Source of the DNA: Methanococcus vannielii SB
Lineage (GTDB): Archaea; AGJL01; Methanococci; Methanococcales; Methanococcaceae
Assembly (NCBI RefSeq): GCF_000017165.1
Contig: NC_009634.1
Coordinates: 1,656,049 to 1,720,048 of the forward strand
Reading direction: 5' to 3'
Length of the DNA: 64,000 bases
The position numbers were made by a program, and so were the translations under genes. Shown here piece after piece: positions 54,266 through 64,000 of the stretch. The first letter of the stretch is position 1. Every line of letters starts with the position of its first letter. The notes beneath the pieces were generated by a model. It did not search any database, was not told where the DNA came from, and was given only the letters and a program-made list of their open reading frames with translations.

Positions 54266-54898
54266 ATGCACAAATTAATTGTTAAGGAACTTCAAAGTCA
54301 CTTGCCCTATACCATTTTTGGCGGGATTTTAGGAGTTATATTTTTAAGTATTTTTTATGGGGTATCTTCTGATTTATCCTATTTTTTATTTTACAAACTA
54401 CATTCTCTACACGTTTTTTTAAGCGCATTTGTGACAACATCAGTTTATAAGCTTAAAAAAACAAACGTATCAGGGTTAAAAGATATTTTGCTTTTATTTT
54501 TTATCGGGTATATCGGTTCAATAGGAATTGCAACACTTAGTGACTCCTTAATTCCTTATTTTGGGGAAATATTGTTGGATTTACCAAACAGGGGTCCCCA
54601 TATCGGTTTTATTGAAGAATGGTACATAATAAACCCCCTTGCATTTCTTGGAATAATTATTGCTTATTTTAGACCGTTAACAAAACTTCCACACTCATTT
54701 CATGTATTATTAAGTACTTCTGCATCCCTTTTTCATATAATAATATCATTAAATAGCAGTTTATCTATTTTTACATATTTAATAATTTTATTTTTCTTAA
54801 TTATTGCTGTATGGATACCCTGCTGTACTAGCGATATAATATTTCCAATGATTTTTGTAAATGATAAAAATGCCTTAAATACTATAAAAAACTTATAA
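54266..54898 (+). CDS. Multi-helix membrane protein, unknown
   Basis: 210 residues with about six hydrophobic helices; H-rich loops (KLHSLHVFL, LPHSFHVLL). The ending IAVWIPCCTSDIIFP is distinctive. No family recognised with certainty. GGGG precedes ATG 54266. Single gene. Confidence 0.65.
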   Translation: MHKLIVKELQSHLPYTIFGGILGVIFLSIFYGVSSDLSYFLFYKLHSLHVFLSAFVTTSVYKLKKTNVSGLKDILLLFFIGYIGSIGIATLSDSLIPYFGEILLDLPNRGPHIGFIEEWYIINPLAFLGIIIAYFRPLTKLPHSFHVLLSTSASLFHIIISLNSSLSIFTYLIILFFLIIAVWIPCCTSDIIFPMIFVNDKNALNTIKNL

Positions 54899-55097
54899 TT
54901 TTGGGATTATTTATTAGTTAATATATTTATATATAATTATATTAATATATTCTTTATTTTCTATTTTTTCTTTATTTTTTTAGTTTTAAGTTCATGCTTA
55001 GAGTTACATTCATATTATATACTATAATTTAGTATGAATTATTGAATTGCATTTTAATTGGGGCACATGGATATAAAACCCAAATTATGGTGAAACC

Positions 55098-56093
55098 GTG
55101 TATAAAATCTGCGTAATAGAAGGAGACGGGATCGGGAAAGAAGTAATTCCTGCAGCAATAACCGTTCTTAAAGCAACAGGTTTGGAATTTGATTTTAACT
55201 ATGCCGAAGCTGGGGACGAAGTTTTTGAAAAGACTGGAGTGGCACTTCCGGAAAAAACCATTGAAGCAGCAAAAAATGCTGATGCAGTACTTTTTGGTGC
55301 AGCCGGTGAAACTGCAGCTGACGTTATCGTAAAATTAAGAAAAATATTGGATACTTATGCAAATGTAAGGCCAGTAAAATCTTATAATGGCATAAACTGT
55401 TTAAAAACCGGAATTGATTATGTAATTGTAAGGGAAAATACTGAAGGGCTGTATGCTGGAATTGAAGCAGAAATTGCTGATGGAATTACTACTGCTACTA
55501 GGGTTATTACAAGGAGCGCTTCTGAAAAAATTTTTAAATTTGCATTTGAAATGGCAAAAAATAGAAAAGAAGAGGGTAAATCTGGAAAGGTAACCTGTGC
55601 ACATAAAGCAAATGTTTTAAAAATAACTGATGGCCTTTTCAAAAGAACATTTTACGACGTTTCAAAAGGATATAACTTACCCGCTGAAGACTTTTATGTT
55701 GATGCAATGAATATGTATATTATTTCAAGGCCTGAAACTTTTGACGTAGTTGTTACTTCAAACCTTTTTGGAGATATTCTTTCAGACGGTGCAGCAGGAA
55801 TGGTTGGGGGACTTGGAATGGCCCCATCTGGAAATGTAGGGGATAAATACGGATTATTTGAACCAATTCACGGTTCAGCTCCAGATATTGCGGGAAAACA
55901 GATTGCAAATCCTACTGCAACTATTTTAGCCGCTGTTATGATGCTTAGGTTTTTAAATGAAAATAAAATTGCAGAAATGGTTGAAAAAGCACTTGAAGAA
56001 GTACTTGAGCTTAAACTTACAACTCCAGATTTGGGTGGAACCCTTTCAACCAGTCAGATGGCAGAAGAAGTATCAAAAAGACTTAAAAATTAA
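55098..56093 (+). CDS. leuB: 3-isopropylmalate dehydrogenase (LeuB) or close paralogue
   Basis: 331 residues of the isocitrate/isopropylmalate dehydrogenase family: IEGDGIGKEV at the start, VRENTEGLYAGIE, the catalytic K in CAHKANVLK, the Asp cluster SNLFGDILSDGAA and the NAD site GSAPDIAGKQIANP. The family includes LeuB and homoisocitrate dehydrogenase AksF (coenzyme B synthesis); length and single-copy context with purC and serB favour LeuB, but not decisively. Start GTG 55098, four bases after GGTGA. Confidence 0.8.
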   Translation: MYKICVIEGDGIGKEVIPAAITVLKATGLEFDFNYAEAGDEVFEKTGVALPEKTIEAAKNADAVLFGAAGETAADVIVKLRKILDTYANVRPVKSYNGINCLKTGIDYVIVRENTEGLYAGIEAEIADGITTATRVITRSASEKIFKFAFEMAKNRKEEGKSGKVTCAHKANVLKITDGLFKRTFYDVSKGYNLPAEDFYVDAMNMYIISRPETFDVVVTSNLFGDILSDGAAGMVGGLGMAPSGNVGDKYGLFEPIHGSAPDIAGKQIANPTATILAAVMMLRFLNENKIAEMVEKALEEVLELKLTTPDLGGTLSTSQMAEEVSKRLKN

Positions 56094-56248
56094 TAAACTA
56101 TTTAACTTTAGATTTTAATTATTTTACTGCCCTCAACACTTTAACTTTTATATTTAAATTTTATGCTTTAGAAAACTTAATAAACTAACTGTGTTATTAT
56201 TAATTTAGAAAAACCAATTAGTTTTGAGTAAAAAATGGGTGAGCAATT

Positions 56249-56983
56249 ATGGACTACGATATCTTGAAAATCATGGAAAAAGCCCCACTTTATTCTGGAA
56301 AAGCTAAATCCGTTTACGAAATTGAAGGAACGGATGAAGTTTTAGTGGAATTTAGGGACGATATTACCGCAGGAAATGGTTTAAAACATGATGTAAAGTC
56401 CGGTAAAGGTTACTTAAACACAATAATTTCTGTAGAGTTATTTAAATTACTCGAAGAAAATGGTGTTCAAACACACTTTATCAAGTATGTGGAACCAAGC
56501 CACATGATTTCAAAAAAAGTCGATATTATCCCCCTTGAAGTAATCGTTAGAAACGTTGCTGCTGGAAGTTTGTGTAAAAAATACCCATTTGAATCCGGTA
56601 AAGACTTAGAAACGCCGATTTTACAGTTTGACTATAAAAATGATGATTACGGCGACCCTATGTTAAATAATGAGATTGCAATTGCTTTAAACCTTGCAAC
56701 TGAAGAAGAATTGGCAGAAATTAAAAAACTTGCTTTAGAAGTAAATACGGTTCTTAAAAATTATTTTGATACAATCGGGATAATTTTGGTTGATTTTAAA
56801 ATTGAAGTTGGAAAAACTTCTGATGGAAAAATAATAGTTGCAGATGAAATCAGTCCTGATACCATGAGGCTGTGGGATAAAGAAACTAAAGACGTGCTTG
56901 ATAAAGACGTATTTAGAAAAGATCTTGGAGATGTCTTAGAAAAATATAGAATCGTTGCTAAAAAAATTGGATGCTTAAAATAA
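56249..56983 (+). CDS. purC: SAICAR synthetase
   Basis: 244 residues with family motifs YSGKAKSVYEI, VEFRDDITAGNG, EVIVRNVAAGS, IILVDFKIEVG and ADEISPDTMRLWD. It joins CAIR and aspartate in purine synthesis. GGGTGA precedes ATG 56249. Lies between leuB and serB, each with its own gap. Confidence 0.95.
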   Translation: MDYDILKIMEKAPLYSGKAKSVYEIEGTDEVLVEFRDDITAGNGLKHDVKSGKGYLNTIISVELFKLLEENGVQTHFIKYVEPSHMISKKVDIIPLEVIVRNVAAGSLCKKYPFESGKDLETPILQFDYKNDDYGDPMLNNEIAIALNLATEEELAEIKKLALEVNTVLKNYFDTIGIILVDFKIEVGKTSDGKIIVADEISPDTMRLWDKETKDVLDKDVFRKDLGDVLEKYRIVAKKIGCLK

Positions 56984-57020
56984 TTAATTTTTATTTTTTC
57001 TTTTACCAACTGGTGTAATT

Positions 57021-57662
57021 ATGGTGGCTAAACCTGTTAAAAAACTTATTTTGTTTGATTTAGATAGTACCCTTATAGACTGCGAAGTTATTGATGAAAT
57101 TGCAAAACTTGCAGGAGTGGAAGGGGAAGTTAAAAAAATAACAAATGATGCAATGAAGGGCAACCTTAAATTTGAAGATTCTTTAAAACAGCGTGTTATA
57201 TTTTTAAAGGGCCTTGAATCCGAAAAAATTGACTTTTTTGTTCAAAAAATTCCAATAATGAATGGAGCAAAAGAACTTATTTTAGAACTTAAGAAAATTG
57301 GTTATGTTACTGGAGTTGTAAGTGGGGGATTTACTTTTGCAGCCAATGAGGTTAAAAAAATACTTTCACTTGACTATGCTTATTCAAACACTCTTTTGTC
57401 AAATGACGGTAGGCTTACAGGTGAAGTAATTGGCCCAGTTATGGGTGAATCTGCAAAAGGCGATATTTTAGAAGAAATTGCAAAAAAAGAGAATATTTCC
57501 CTTGAAAATACGGTGGTAGTTGGGGATGGTGCAAATGACATTAGCATGTTTGAAAAAGCAGGATTTAGAATTGCTTTTTGTGCCAAGGAAATTTTAAAGT
57601 CAAAAGCTGACGTATGCATAGATAAAAAAGACTTAAGAGAAATATTGGACTATTTAAAATAA
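57021..57662 (+). CDS. serB: Phosphoserine phosphatase
   Basis: 213 residues of the HAD superfamily: DLDSTLIDCE (nucleophile D13, D15), VSGGFTFAANEVK, and VVGDGANDISMFEKAGFRIAF. It makes serine from phosphoserine. 37 bp after purC, with GGTGT before ATG 57021. Confidence 0.92.
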   Translation: MVAKPVKKLILFDLDSTLIDCEVIDEIAKLAGVEGEVKKITNDAMKGNLKFEDSLKQRVIFLKGLESEKIDFFVQKIPIMNGAKELILELKKIGYVTGVVSGGFTFAANEVKKILSLDYAYSNTLLSNDGRLTGEVIGPVMGESAKGDILEEIAKKENISLENTVVVGDGANDISMFEKAGFRIAFCAKEILKSKADVCIDKKDLREILDYLK

Positions 57663-57783
57663 TTTAATCGCTTTTTTTACACGTAATTTATTTTTTGACA
57701 CTTTTTTCAGATATTAAATAAAAATATTTATATATCTTACAATAAAAATTTATTAATGTTAAATAGGGGGTTTGGTGTTAAAA

Positions 57784-58386
57784 ATGGATTACAATACGAT
57801 AAAAATTAAACTTGACCAAATAAATAATCAGATAAAAGAGCTCTATGAAAAATCTAAGGAATTAAAAGATATTAGAGATACTGCAAATGATGATGTTAAA
57901 AAATATAAGGATTTAAGGGAAGATATAAATAACCATGTAAAAGAGCAGATTGAAGAAATACGTGTTTTAAAGCAGAAACGGGCAGAAATGCTAAATGAAT
58001 TTAAATCCATGAAGATTAGCAAAAATTATCTTTCACAAAAAATTGAACAGCTTGAAAATACGCTTCAAACAAAGCCGATGTCACTTGACCAAGAAAAAGA
58101 GATTATAAAAGATATTGAGTCTTATCAAAAACTTTATGAAAAGGCAAAAGAGCTCGAAGAGTTAAACGAAACTATAAAAACAAAGTCTGATGGCATATCT
58201 CTTCTTGTAAATCAATCTTCAGATGAGCATAGAAAGGTGCTTGAGAATGCAAAAATAAGTGCTGAAACTCACCAAGACCTTTTAAAAACCTATGCAAAAA
58301 TAAACGAGTTAAAGTCAAAGGCTTCAGAAATGTATGATGAATTAAAGGAGCAGAAGATAAAAGAAATGGCAGAAGAAGAATTTTAA
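57784..58386 (+). CDS. Coiled-coil protein (phosphoserine phosphatase-like neighbour)
   Basis: 200 residues that are almost wholly charged helix with heptad patterns, so a long coiled coil or hairpin of coiled coils. Homologous archaeal proteins are often misnamed phosphoserine phosphatase because they sit beside serB. ATG 57784 is chosen six bases after GGTG; GTG 57775 after GGGGG is the alternative. Function unknown; structural or ribosome-linked roles are possible. Confidence 0.75.
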   Translation: MDYNTIKIKLDQINNQIKELYEKSKELKDIRDTANDDVKKYKDLREDINNHVKEQIEEIRVLKQKRAEMLNEFKSMKISKNYLSQKIEQLENTLQTKPMSLDQEKEIIKDIESYQKLYEKAKELEELNETIKTKSDGISLLVNQSSDEHRKVLENAKISAETHQDLLKTYAKINELKSKASEMYDELKEQKIKEMAEEEF

Positions 58387-58412
58387 TCTTTTTAAATAAT
58401 TCACGTGAAATT

Positions 58413-58928
58413 ATGAATTATGTTAATGTACAACCTTACAAATTAATAGGGAACCTTTCAGTAATACATGGTTTAAAAAACGAAGAAAAAATTCTTCTTG
58501 GAACTGACGGAAGTATAACAAACCTTTTAGAAATAATTTTTGGACAAGAGGTGATGGTAAGAACAATTTATCAGGAAATAGTGGATAATATAAATTATAG
58601 ATCTGTAGTATTATATGTAAACGAGATTCCATTAATATATGCTACATCTAAAACTCCTTTAGAAAATATAGGCGAACGTAAAATTCGTGAAACGATAAAA
58701 AAAGACCTTTTATCAGCAGATATACCAATTGGTAAAATTTTAAGAAACCATAACCTCGAAACTAGGCGAGAAATTATAGATATCAGTGTTAAAGAAGCTT
58801 CAAAAGAGGCTAAAAACTTACTAGTGCCTAAGAGAAAATACGTTCCCCAAAGAACGTACAATATAATTTATAACCAAAAAGTATTGATGGAGATAACTGA
58901 AGTATTTAACTTGAGCGATTACCTCTAG
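58413..58928 (+). CDS. Chorismate pyruvate-lyase family protein (DUF98)
   Basis: 171 residues: LGTDGSITNLLEIIFGQEV, NYRSVVLYVNEIPLIYATSK, DIPIGKILRNHNLETRREI match the archaeal DUF98/UbiC-like fold. The family releases pyruvate from chorismate to give 4-hydroxybenzoate, proposed as precursor of methanopterin's arylamine. GTGA before ATG 58413. 11 bp ahead of the radical-SAM gene. Confidence 0.8.
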   Translation: MNYVNVQPYKLIGNLSVIHGLKNEEKILLGTDGSITNLLEIIFGQEVMVRTIYQEIVDNINYRSVVLYVNEIPLIYATSKTPLENIGERKIRETIKKDLLSADIPIGKILRNHNLETRREIIDISVKEASKEAKNLLVPKRKYVPQRTYNIIYNQKVLMEITEVFNLSDYL

Positions 58929-58939
58929 TAAGTGATTTT

Positions 58940-59953
58940 ATGTTAAAAGAAGCACTTTTTTACGAGTTTCTTGAAAATTCTTCTAGCGTCAAATGCAATT
59001 TATGCTATAAACACTGTAAAATATCTATTGGAAAACGGGGAATATGTGGCGGTAGAAAAAACATTTCAGGTAAACTTTATTCTATAAACTATGGAAAGTT
59101 ATGTGCAACTGCAATTGACCAAATTGAAAAAAAGCCATTATTTAATTATCGGCCAAAAACAAGTGTTTTTTCAATTGCAAGTGCAGGGTGTAACTTTAAG
59201 TGTATGCACTGCCAAAACTGGGAAATAAGTCAGGCATTGCCAGAAGAAATTCCATTTACTGAGTTGACTCCCAAAGAGGTTTTAAATCTTGCTAAAAATT
59301 ACCATTGCGAGGGAATTGCTTATACGTACACGGAACCAACAATATTTTATGAGTTTATGAAGGATACAATAGATGCTTCAAAAAACATGAATTTATTTAA
59401 TGTAATGATTACAAATGGATATATTGAAAAAGAACCATTAAAAAAGCTTGGAATAGATGCTATGAATATAGATATTAAGGGAAATAGTGAATTTTATAAA
59501 AAAGTATGCTTTGGGGAACTTGAACCGGTTTTAGAAACGTGTGTTTTAGCAAAAAAGCTTGGAATTCATGTCGAAATAACTAACCTCATAGTTCCAAAAT
59601 ATAATGACAATCAAAAAGATATCGAGTTTATTGTAAATTTTGTAAAAGATGAACTTGGAATAGATACTCCACTTCACTTTACTGCATTTTATCCAACTTA
59701 CAAATTAACTAATATTGAAAAAACAAGTATTAATACCCTTAAAAAAGCAAGGGATATCGGGGTAAATGCAGGATTACACTACGTATATGTTGGCAACGTT
59801 CCTTATGGTACTGGATATAATACTTACTGCCCAAACTGTGGGGAAACATTAATAGAACGGTTTAGTTATCAACGACCAAATATTAATTTAAATACGGATT
59901 CAAAAGTTCCTAACTGCCCAAAATGCGGTGAAAAAGTAAATATTACTATTTAA
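58940..59953 (+). CDS. amrS: AmmeMemoRadiSam system radical SAM enzyme
   Basis: 337 residues. C84, C88 and C91 in CNFKCMHC bind the [4Fe-4S] cluster. An N-terminal ferredoxin-like CNLCYKHC and a C-terminal zinc ribbon (CPNCGE ... CPKCGE) complete the layout of the pyruvate-formate-lyase-activase-like AmmeMemoRadiSam group. The partner AMMECR1 gene is at 61934; a Memo gene is not in the window. Substrate unknown. Confidence 0.88.
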   Translation: MLKEALFYEFLENSSSVKCNLCYKHCKISIGKRGICGGRKNISGKLYSINYGKLCATAIDQIEKKPLFNYRPKTSVFSIASAGCNFKCMHCQNWEISQALPEEIPFTELTPKEVLNLAKNYHCEGIAYTYTEPTIFYEFMKDTIDASKNMNLFNVMITNGYIEKEPLKKLGIDAMNIDIKGNSEFYKKVCFGELEPVLETCVLAKKLGIHVEITNLIVPKYNDNQKDIEFIVNFVKDELGIDTPLHFTAFYPTYKLTNIEKTSINTLKKARDIGVNAGLHYVYVGNVPYGTGYNTYCPNCGETLIERFSYQRPNINLNTDSKVPNCPKCGEKVNITI

Positions 59954-59989
59954 ACTTTTTTAATTTTAAATATATTTTTGGTGATTTTT

Positions 59990-61840
59990 TTGAGGTACTT
60001 GGAATTATGTACGATTGAATATGCAAAAAATATAATCAATAGTTTTCTTGAAAAAACAGGTATCGAAGAGGTAACACTTTTAGAACTTTCAGGAAGGATT
60101 CTTGCAGAAGATATAGTTTCAGATATTGATGTTCCCCCATTTGACCGCTCAAGAATGGATGGTTATGCATTAAAAGCAAAAAATACGTTTGATGCAGATG
60201 AAAATAGTCCTGTTGAACTGAAAATTATTGATTCAGTAAGGGCGGGAAATAATTCAAACTTTGAAATAAATGATTTTGAGTGTATAGAAATTGCAACTGG
60301 GGCCCCAATGCCTAAAGGGGCAGATGCAGTTTTAATGGTTGAATATACTGAAAATTTAGGTAATTTTGTAAAAATTTACGATGCAGTTTCCCCTCATGAA
60401 AATATCCAATATTGTGGAAACGACATAATGGCGGGGGAGCTTATATTACGTAAAAATACAAAGATTTCGCCAAGGGATATCGGTGCAATTTCGGCAATTG
60501 GTAAAAATAAGGTAAAAGTATACAAAAAATTAAATATTGGACTTATTTCAACAGGAAATGAGTTAATAAATCCAGATGAAAAATTAAGTCATTATAAAAT
60601 TTACGATGTAAATACGTATACAATAGCGTCTTCAATAGTTGAAAAAGGTTGGAACTTTAATTTTTATGGGATTGTTAGGGATAATAAGGAAGAATTAGTC
60701 AATAAACTAAAGCAAGCAATTACTTGCGATGTGGTACTTTTAAGTGGTGGAACGTCTGCGGGAGTTGGCGATTTGACTAGCACTGCAATAGAAGAACTAG
60801 GTGGCGAAATTTTAGCTCATGGTATTAAAATTAAACCTGGAAAACCAACTATTATCGGAAAAATTGGTGAAAAATTAATTGTTGGCCTTCCAGGATATCC
60901 AACATCATGTCTTACAATATTCGATGTACTTTTTAATGAAAAGGGAAAGACACTACGAGCACACGTTCATAATAGATATATCTCTGCAAAAGGTAGGGAA
61001 GAATATCTTCCGGTTTCAATAATCAAAGGAAAAGATGGGTACGGAGCATATCCTGTCCTTAAGGGAAGCGAAGCAATAACTTCGTTAACGTATGCTGATG
61101 GATATATCGTTATTCCCGAACATACTGAAATTATAGAAAATGAATCTTTTGATGTTCACATGTTTTCAGATGTAAAAGTTGGTTTAAACATTATAGGTAG
61201 CCACTGTATTGGAATTGACTCAATACTTAAAGCTGGACAGATTTTTGCAAGAACTGTAAATACCGGTTCTATCGGAGGAATAATGTCAATAATGCGAAAA
61301 GAAGCAGACATTTCTGGAATTCATCTGCTTGATACGAGTGGTGAATATAACGTACCTTATTTAAAAAAGTACGGTGTAAAGGATGCAGTTTTAGTAAACG
61401 GGTACCTAAGGGAACAGGGATTTTTAATTAAACCCGAACTTTGTATATCGTCATTAGATGAAGTTGTAAAAAAATTACCCGATTATAAAATATTAAATAG
61501 AAATAAAGGTTCAGGCACAAGAATTCTTTTTGATAAGTTTTTAAAAGATAATGCTATTGATAAAAAATTGTTAAATGGCTATGAATTAGAAGCAAAAACA
61601 CACTCTGCAGTTGGTGCAGCTGTTCTTATGGGTAAAGTTGAGATTGGGTTAGGTATAAAAACCGTTGCGGATTATTATGGCCTTACTTTTATTCCAATTG
61701 CTGATGAAAATTATGACTTTTTAATCTCGAAAGAAAAATTAAATGACCCAGAAGTATTAAAGTTTTTAGAAGTATTAAAAACGGAAAAACTTCCATTTAA
61801 AAAATCGAAAGACACTGGAAAAATAATATATGAATGTTAA
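59990..61840 (+). CDS. MoeA fused to a periplasmic-binding (PBP/LysR-substrate-like) domain
   Basis: 616 residues. The first ~400 are Moe[42 protein letters not shown] and [10 protein letters not shown]. The last ~210 are a PBP-like domain ([68 protein letters not shown]), related to ModE/ModA-like molybdate-binding modules. Start TTG 59990, five bases after GGTGA. The active-site loop (TSAGVGDLT) differs from the other MoeA (VSVGKRDYT), so the two may handle different metals. Lies between radical-SAM and AMMECR1 genes. Confidence 0.87.
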   Translation: MRYLELCTIEYAKNIINSFLEKTGIEEVTLLELSGRILAEDIVSDIDVPPFDRSRMDGYALKAKNTFDADENSPVELKIIDSVRAGNNSNFEINDFECIEIATGAPMPKGADAVLMVEYTENLGNFVKIYDAVSPHENIQYCGNDIMAGELILRKNTKISPRDIGAISAIGKNKVKVYKKLNIGLISTGNELINPDEKLSHYKIYDVNTYTIASSIVEKGWNFNFYGIVRDNKEELVNKLKQAITCDVVLLSGGTSAGVGDLTSTAIEELGGEILAHGIKIKPGKPTIIGKIGEKLIVGLPGYPTSCLTIFDVLFNEKGKTLRAHVHNRYISAKGREEYLPVSIIKGKDGYGAYPVLKGSEAITSLTYADGYIVIPEHTEIIENESFDVHMFSDVKVGLNIIGSHCIGIDSILKAGQIFARTVNTGSIGGIMSIMRKEADISGIHLLDTSGEYNVPYLKKYGVKDAVLVNGYLREQGFLIKPELCISSLDEVVKKLPDYKILNRNKGSGTRILFDKFLKDNAIDKKLLNGYELEAKTHSAVGAAVLMGKVEIGLGIKTVADYYGLTFIPIADENYDFLISKEKLNDPEVLKFLEVLKTEKLPFKKSKDTGKIIYEC

Positions 61841-61933
61841 ATATTTTACATTTTAGATATATTTAAAAATCAGTAGTTTGATATTTAACATATATATTTG
61901 ATTTTCGAGATTTAACGTTAGGAGGGGTTTTAA

Positions 61934-62545
61934 TTGAAATTAAATCTTGAAGAAGGTGCAATACTTGTTAAATATGCCCGTGAAGTATTGGTTCATTATT
62001 TGAAGGGTGAAGAGATAAAATTTGTTGGATACCCTGAAAAATTTAATAATGTAAGGGGAATTTTTGTATCGATTCATACATATCCGGGCCATGATTTAAG
62101 AGGATGTATTGGTATTCCTGAACCAATAATGCCCCTTATTGATGCACTAAAAGAAGCATCAATTAGTGCGGCAGAACATGACCCTAGATTTCAGCCAGTT
62201 AAATCAAAAGAATTATCTGAAATAATATTTGAAATTAGTGTTTTGACGATGCCTGAAGAAATCAACGTTGAAAATCCTATGGATTATCTTCAAAGGCTTG
62301 AAATTGGGCGAGATGGATTAATAATTGAATTTGGCCCTTACAGGGGATTACTTCTTCCCCAAGTTGCTACGGAATATAACTGGGATAAAAAGCAATTTTT
62401 GTCAAATCTCTGTTTAAAAGCAGGACTTCCAAAAACAGCATGGCTTGAATATAGTGTAAGATTACAATCATTTCAAGCACAAATTTTTGAAGAACTAAGT
62501 CCAAATGGCCCAATTATTGAAAAAACGACATATACGGGTTGTTAA
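61934..62545 (+). CDS. amrA: AMMECR1 domain protein (AmmeMemoRadiSam protein A)
   Basis: 203 residues with LRGCIGIPEPIMPL, EHDPRFQPV, LEIGRDGLIIEFGPYRGLLLPQVA and WDKKQFLSNLCLKAGLP, the AMMECR1 fold. Start TTG 61934 six bases after AGGAGGGG. Together with the radical-SAM gene it forms two of three AmmeMemoRadiSam parts; role unknown. Confidence 0.92.
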   Translation: MKLNLEEGAILVKYAREVLVHYLKGEEIKFVGYPEKFNNVRGIFVSIHTYPGHDLRGCIGIPEPIMPLIDALKEASISAAEHDPRFQPVKSKELSEIIFEISVLTMPEEINVENPMDYLQRLEIGRDGLIIEFGPYRGLLLPQVATEYNWDKKQFLSNLCLKAGLPKTAWLEYSVRLQSFQAQIFEELSPNGPIIEKTTYTGC

Positions 62546-62590
62546 TCCAAACTAGATATTTACATTCATTTAATGTATTTTTTATAGGTA

Positions 62591-63922
62591 ATGACTATTT
62601 TTATAAAAAATTTAAGTGATTTTATGGAAATGCTACATTTAAACGACGTTTCAAAATTTAATGAACTTACTGCACAAATAAAAGATAAAATTGAAAAAAA
62701 AGAAGGATTAATCCGAATTATTACTCATCATGATACAGATGGACTAACAGCAGGTTTTATTATTTTAAAAACTCTTTATAGACTAAATAAAACATTTCAG
62801 ATGACAATTTTAGAACAACTGACAAAAGAAAATTTAGAAAAACTTTCGCTAGAAAATAAGGATAATTTATATATATTTTGTGATATGGGGAGTGGTCAGT
62901 CAGATATTATAGAAAATTTAGGTTTTGATGCAATTATTCTTGACCACCACCCCCCAACTAATTTTGAGGCAAAATTTGGAAAGATATTGCAATTAAATGC
63001 ACATATTATCGGTTCTAATGGCTCAAAAGAAATTTCTGCGAGTGGGATTTGCTATCTTGTTGCAAGAACGTTTGGATATTATGATTTAGCACCTATTGCA
63101 ATTATTGGTGCAATTGGGGATATGCAACATAAACCATTTCTTGGATTGAACAAATATATATTAAACGAAGCAAGAAAAAACAGGTATTTAAGTGTTATTA
63201 AAGATTCAGTATACAACTGTTATAATTTACCTATTTCAAAGGCTATTTATTACTCAACACAGCCTTATATTCGAGAATTAAATACTCTTGATGCAATTAA
63301 TTTATTATTGGATAAAATAGAAATTAATTCGAAAAAAAATGGGACTACTGTAGAAGAATCTGAAAAAATGTTTAGTGAACTTCAAAATTATGTTAAAATT
63401 GAAGAATTATGTATTGATAAGTATAATATAAATCATAATCTAAAAGACGGATTTTACATTTCGGAAGTTTTAAATTCTTGTGGAAGGATGGAATTAACAT
63501 CTACTGCAATAGGTATACTTTTAGGGGATGAAGAATGCATAAAGCAGGGTGAAAATGCATATATTACGTATAAGGAAGAACTCGTATTGGAACTTCAAAA
63601 AATAAAGATATTAACGTTAGAAAATATTGAATATTTTATTGGTGACAAGGGAAAAACCGGAATAATGGCATCTTTAATGGTAAAAAATAAGCCAGTATTT
63701 GGATTTAGTGAAAATGGTGAATACTATAAAGTATCTTCGAGGGGAAACAGTGAACTTGTCAGATGCGGGCTTAATCTTTCAGAAGTAATGAAAATTTCAA
63801 AAAAATACGGGGGTGATGGCGGGGGACATGATATCGCATCTGGAGGCATAATTCAAAAAGCATATTTAACTGAATTTTTAAATGAAGTTGATAAACTTGT
63901 AACGGATCAACTGAAAAAATAA
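62591..63922 (+). CDS. DHH family phosphoesterase, RecJ/GAN-like
   Basis: 443 residues. DHH domain with HHDTDG (46-51), CDMGSGQSD and LDHHPP, and a C-terminal DHHA1 domain ending in GGDGGGHDIASGG. Archaeal homologues (GAN, RecJ-like) are single-strand DNA/RNA exonucleases that associate with the GINS-MCM-Cdc45 replisome. The start at ATG 62591 follows AGGT. Last gene in the window; 63923-64000 shows no feature. Confidence 0.87.
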   Translation: MTIFIKNLSDFMEMLHLNDVSKFNELTAQIKDKIEKKEGLIRIITHHDTDGLTAGFIILKTLYRLNKTFQMTILEQLTKENLEKLSLENKDNLYIFCDMGSGQSDIIENLGFDAIILDHHPPTNFEAKFGKILQLNAHIIGSNGSKEISASGICYLVARTFGYYDLAPIAIIGAIGDMQHKPFLGLNKYILNEARKNRYLSVIKDSVYNCYNLPISKAIYYSTQPYIRELNTLDAINLLLDKIEINSKKNGTTVEESEKMFSELQNYVKIEELCIDKYNINHNLKDGFYISEVLNSCGRMELTSTAIGILLGDEECIKQGENAYITYKEELVLELQKIKILTLENIEYFIGDKGKTGIMASLMVKNKPVFGFSENGEYYKVSSRGNSELVRCGLNLSEVMKISKKYGGDGGGHDIASGGIIQKAYLTEFLNEVDKLVTDQLKK

Positions 63923-64000
63923 CTTATAAAACTCTAAAAAATTATTGTTACATACCTAAAAACAATACATATTACAACACGTTTTCATATTATGCAAATC

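Noticed and set aside
55098-56093. Homoisocitrate dehydrogenase AksF as first choice
   Set aside because: The family motifs do not separate it from LeuB by eye; LeuB kept as the simpler call, with reduced confidence.
57784-58386. Phosphoserine phosphatase by similarity of name in databases
   Set aside because: The protein has no HAD motifs and is coiled coil; the real serB is next to it at 57021-57662.

Overview
The window looks like chromosome of a mesophilic methanogen of the genus Methanococcus (M. maripaludis-like). The DNA is very AT-rich and ribosome binding sites are mostly GGTGA or GGAGG 4-6 bases before the start. It carries a molybdenum-type formylmethanofuran dehydrogenase operon (fmdE-A-C-B), archaeal MoeA, ModAB, a membrane-anchored CobN-like chelatase, DUF2283, DUF98, DUF123 and DUF432 proteins, and an archaellin/pilin-type signal peptide. 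Genus is an inference from gene content; no rRNA was seen.

Layout. (1) 1-7.9 kb is an accessory, defence-like island: a GC-richer structured stretch, an operon of a stand-alone MCM N-terminal domain and a KAP P-loop NTPase, an unknown helical protein, an SIR2-domain protein and a DUF4258/DUF2283 toxin-antitoxin-like pair. It ends at a 3' fragment of a serine tRNA gene (8168-8220), the mark left by an integrase. (2) 8.2-18.1 kb is an integrated plasmid- or virus-like element: repeat-rich putative origin, SF3/AAA-like replication helicase, tyrosine recombinase, a run of nine tightly packed small genes, a winged-helix repressor with a 28-bp operator, a large membrane cargo protein, a RelE-type toxin-antitoxin pair and a second DUF2283 gene. 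Two copies of a diverged ~100-bp repeat (8461-8570 and 18013-18120) bracket it. (3) 18.2-32.2 kb is a metal-cofactor block: secreted CobN, then fmdEACB, moeA and modAB. Promoters of fmdE and modA share an AATAG-N5/6-CTATT palindrome. (4) 32.3-45.9 kb is an envelope and export block: TetR, an RND exporter half, a CARDB-like surface protein, an AI-2E family permease, then an ABC ATPase/CARDB/FtsX-type operon and a membrane-bound winged-helix regulator with an extracytoplasmic partner. (5) 46-50 kb holds an arsenic operon (ACR3, thioredoxin-like, ArsC) and a SulP transporter. (6) 50-64 kb is mostly core: an MNT/HEPN pair, MscS with DUF432, an Nth-DUF123 fusion, leuB, purC, serB, chorismate lyase, an AmmeMemoRadiSam radical-SAM enzyme and AMMECR1 protein separated by a MoeA-periplasmic-binding fusion, and a RecJ/GAN-like DHH phosphoesterase.

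How parts fit. FmdEACB catalyses the first step of methanogenesis from CO2 and needs a molybdopterin cofactor; ModAB imports molybdate and MoeA inserts it, so the block is a molybdenum regulon, although no ModC ATPase gene lies here. The first 18 kb behaves as two adjacent, probably successive, insertions next to a serine tRNA locus. The strongest candidate for an undescribed system is the MCM-N/KAP NTPase operon in the defence-like island.
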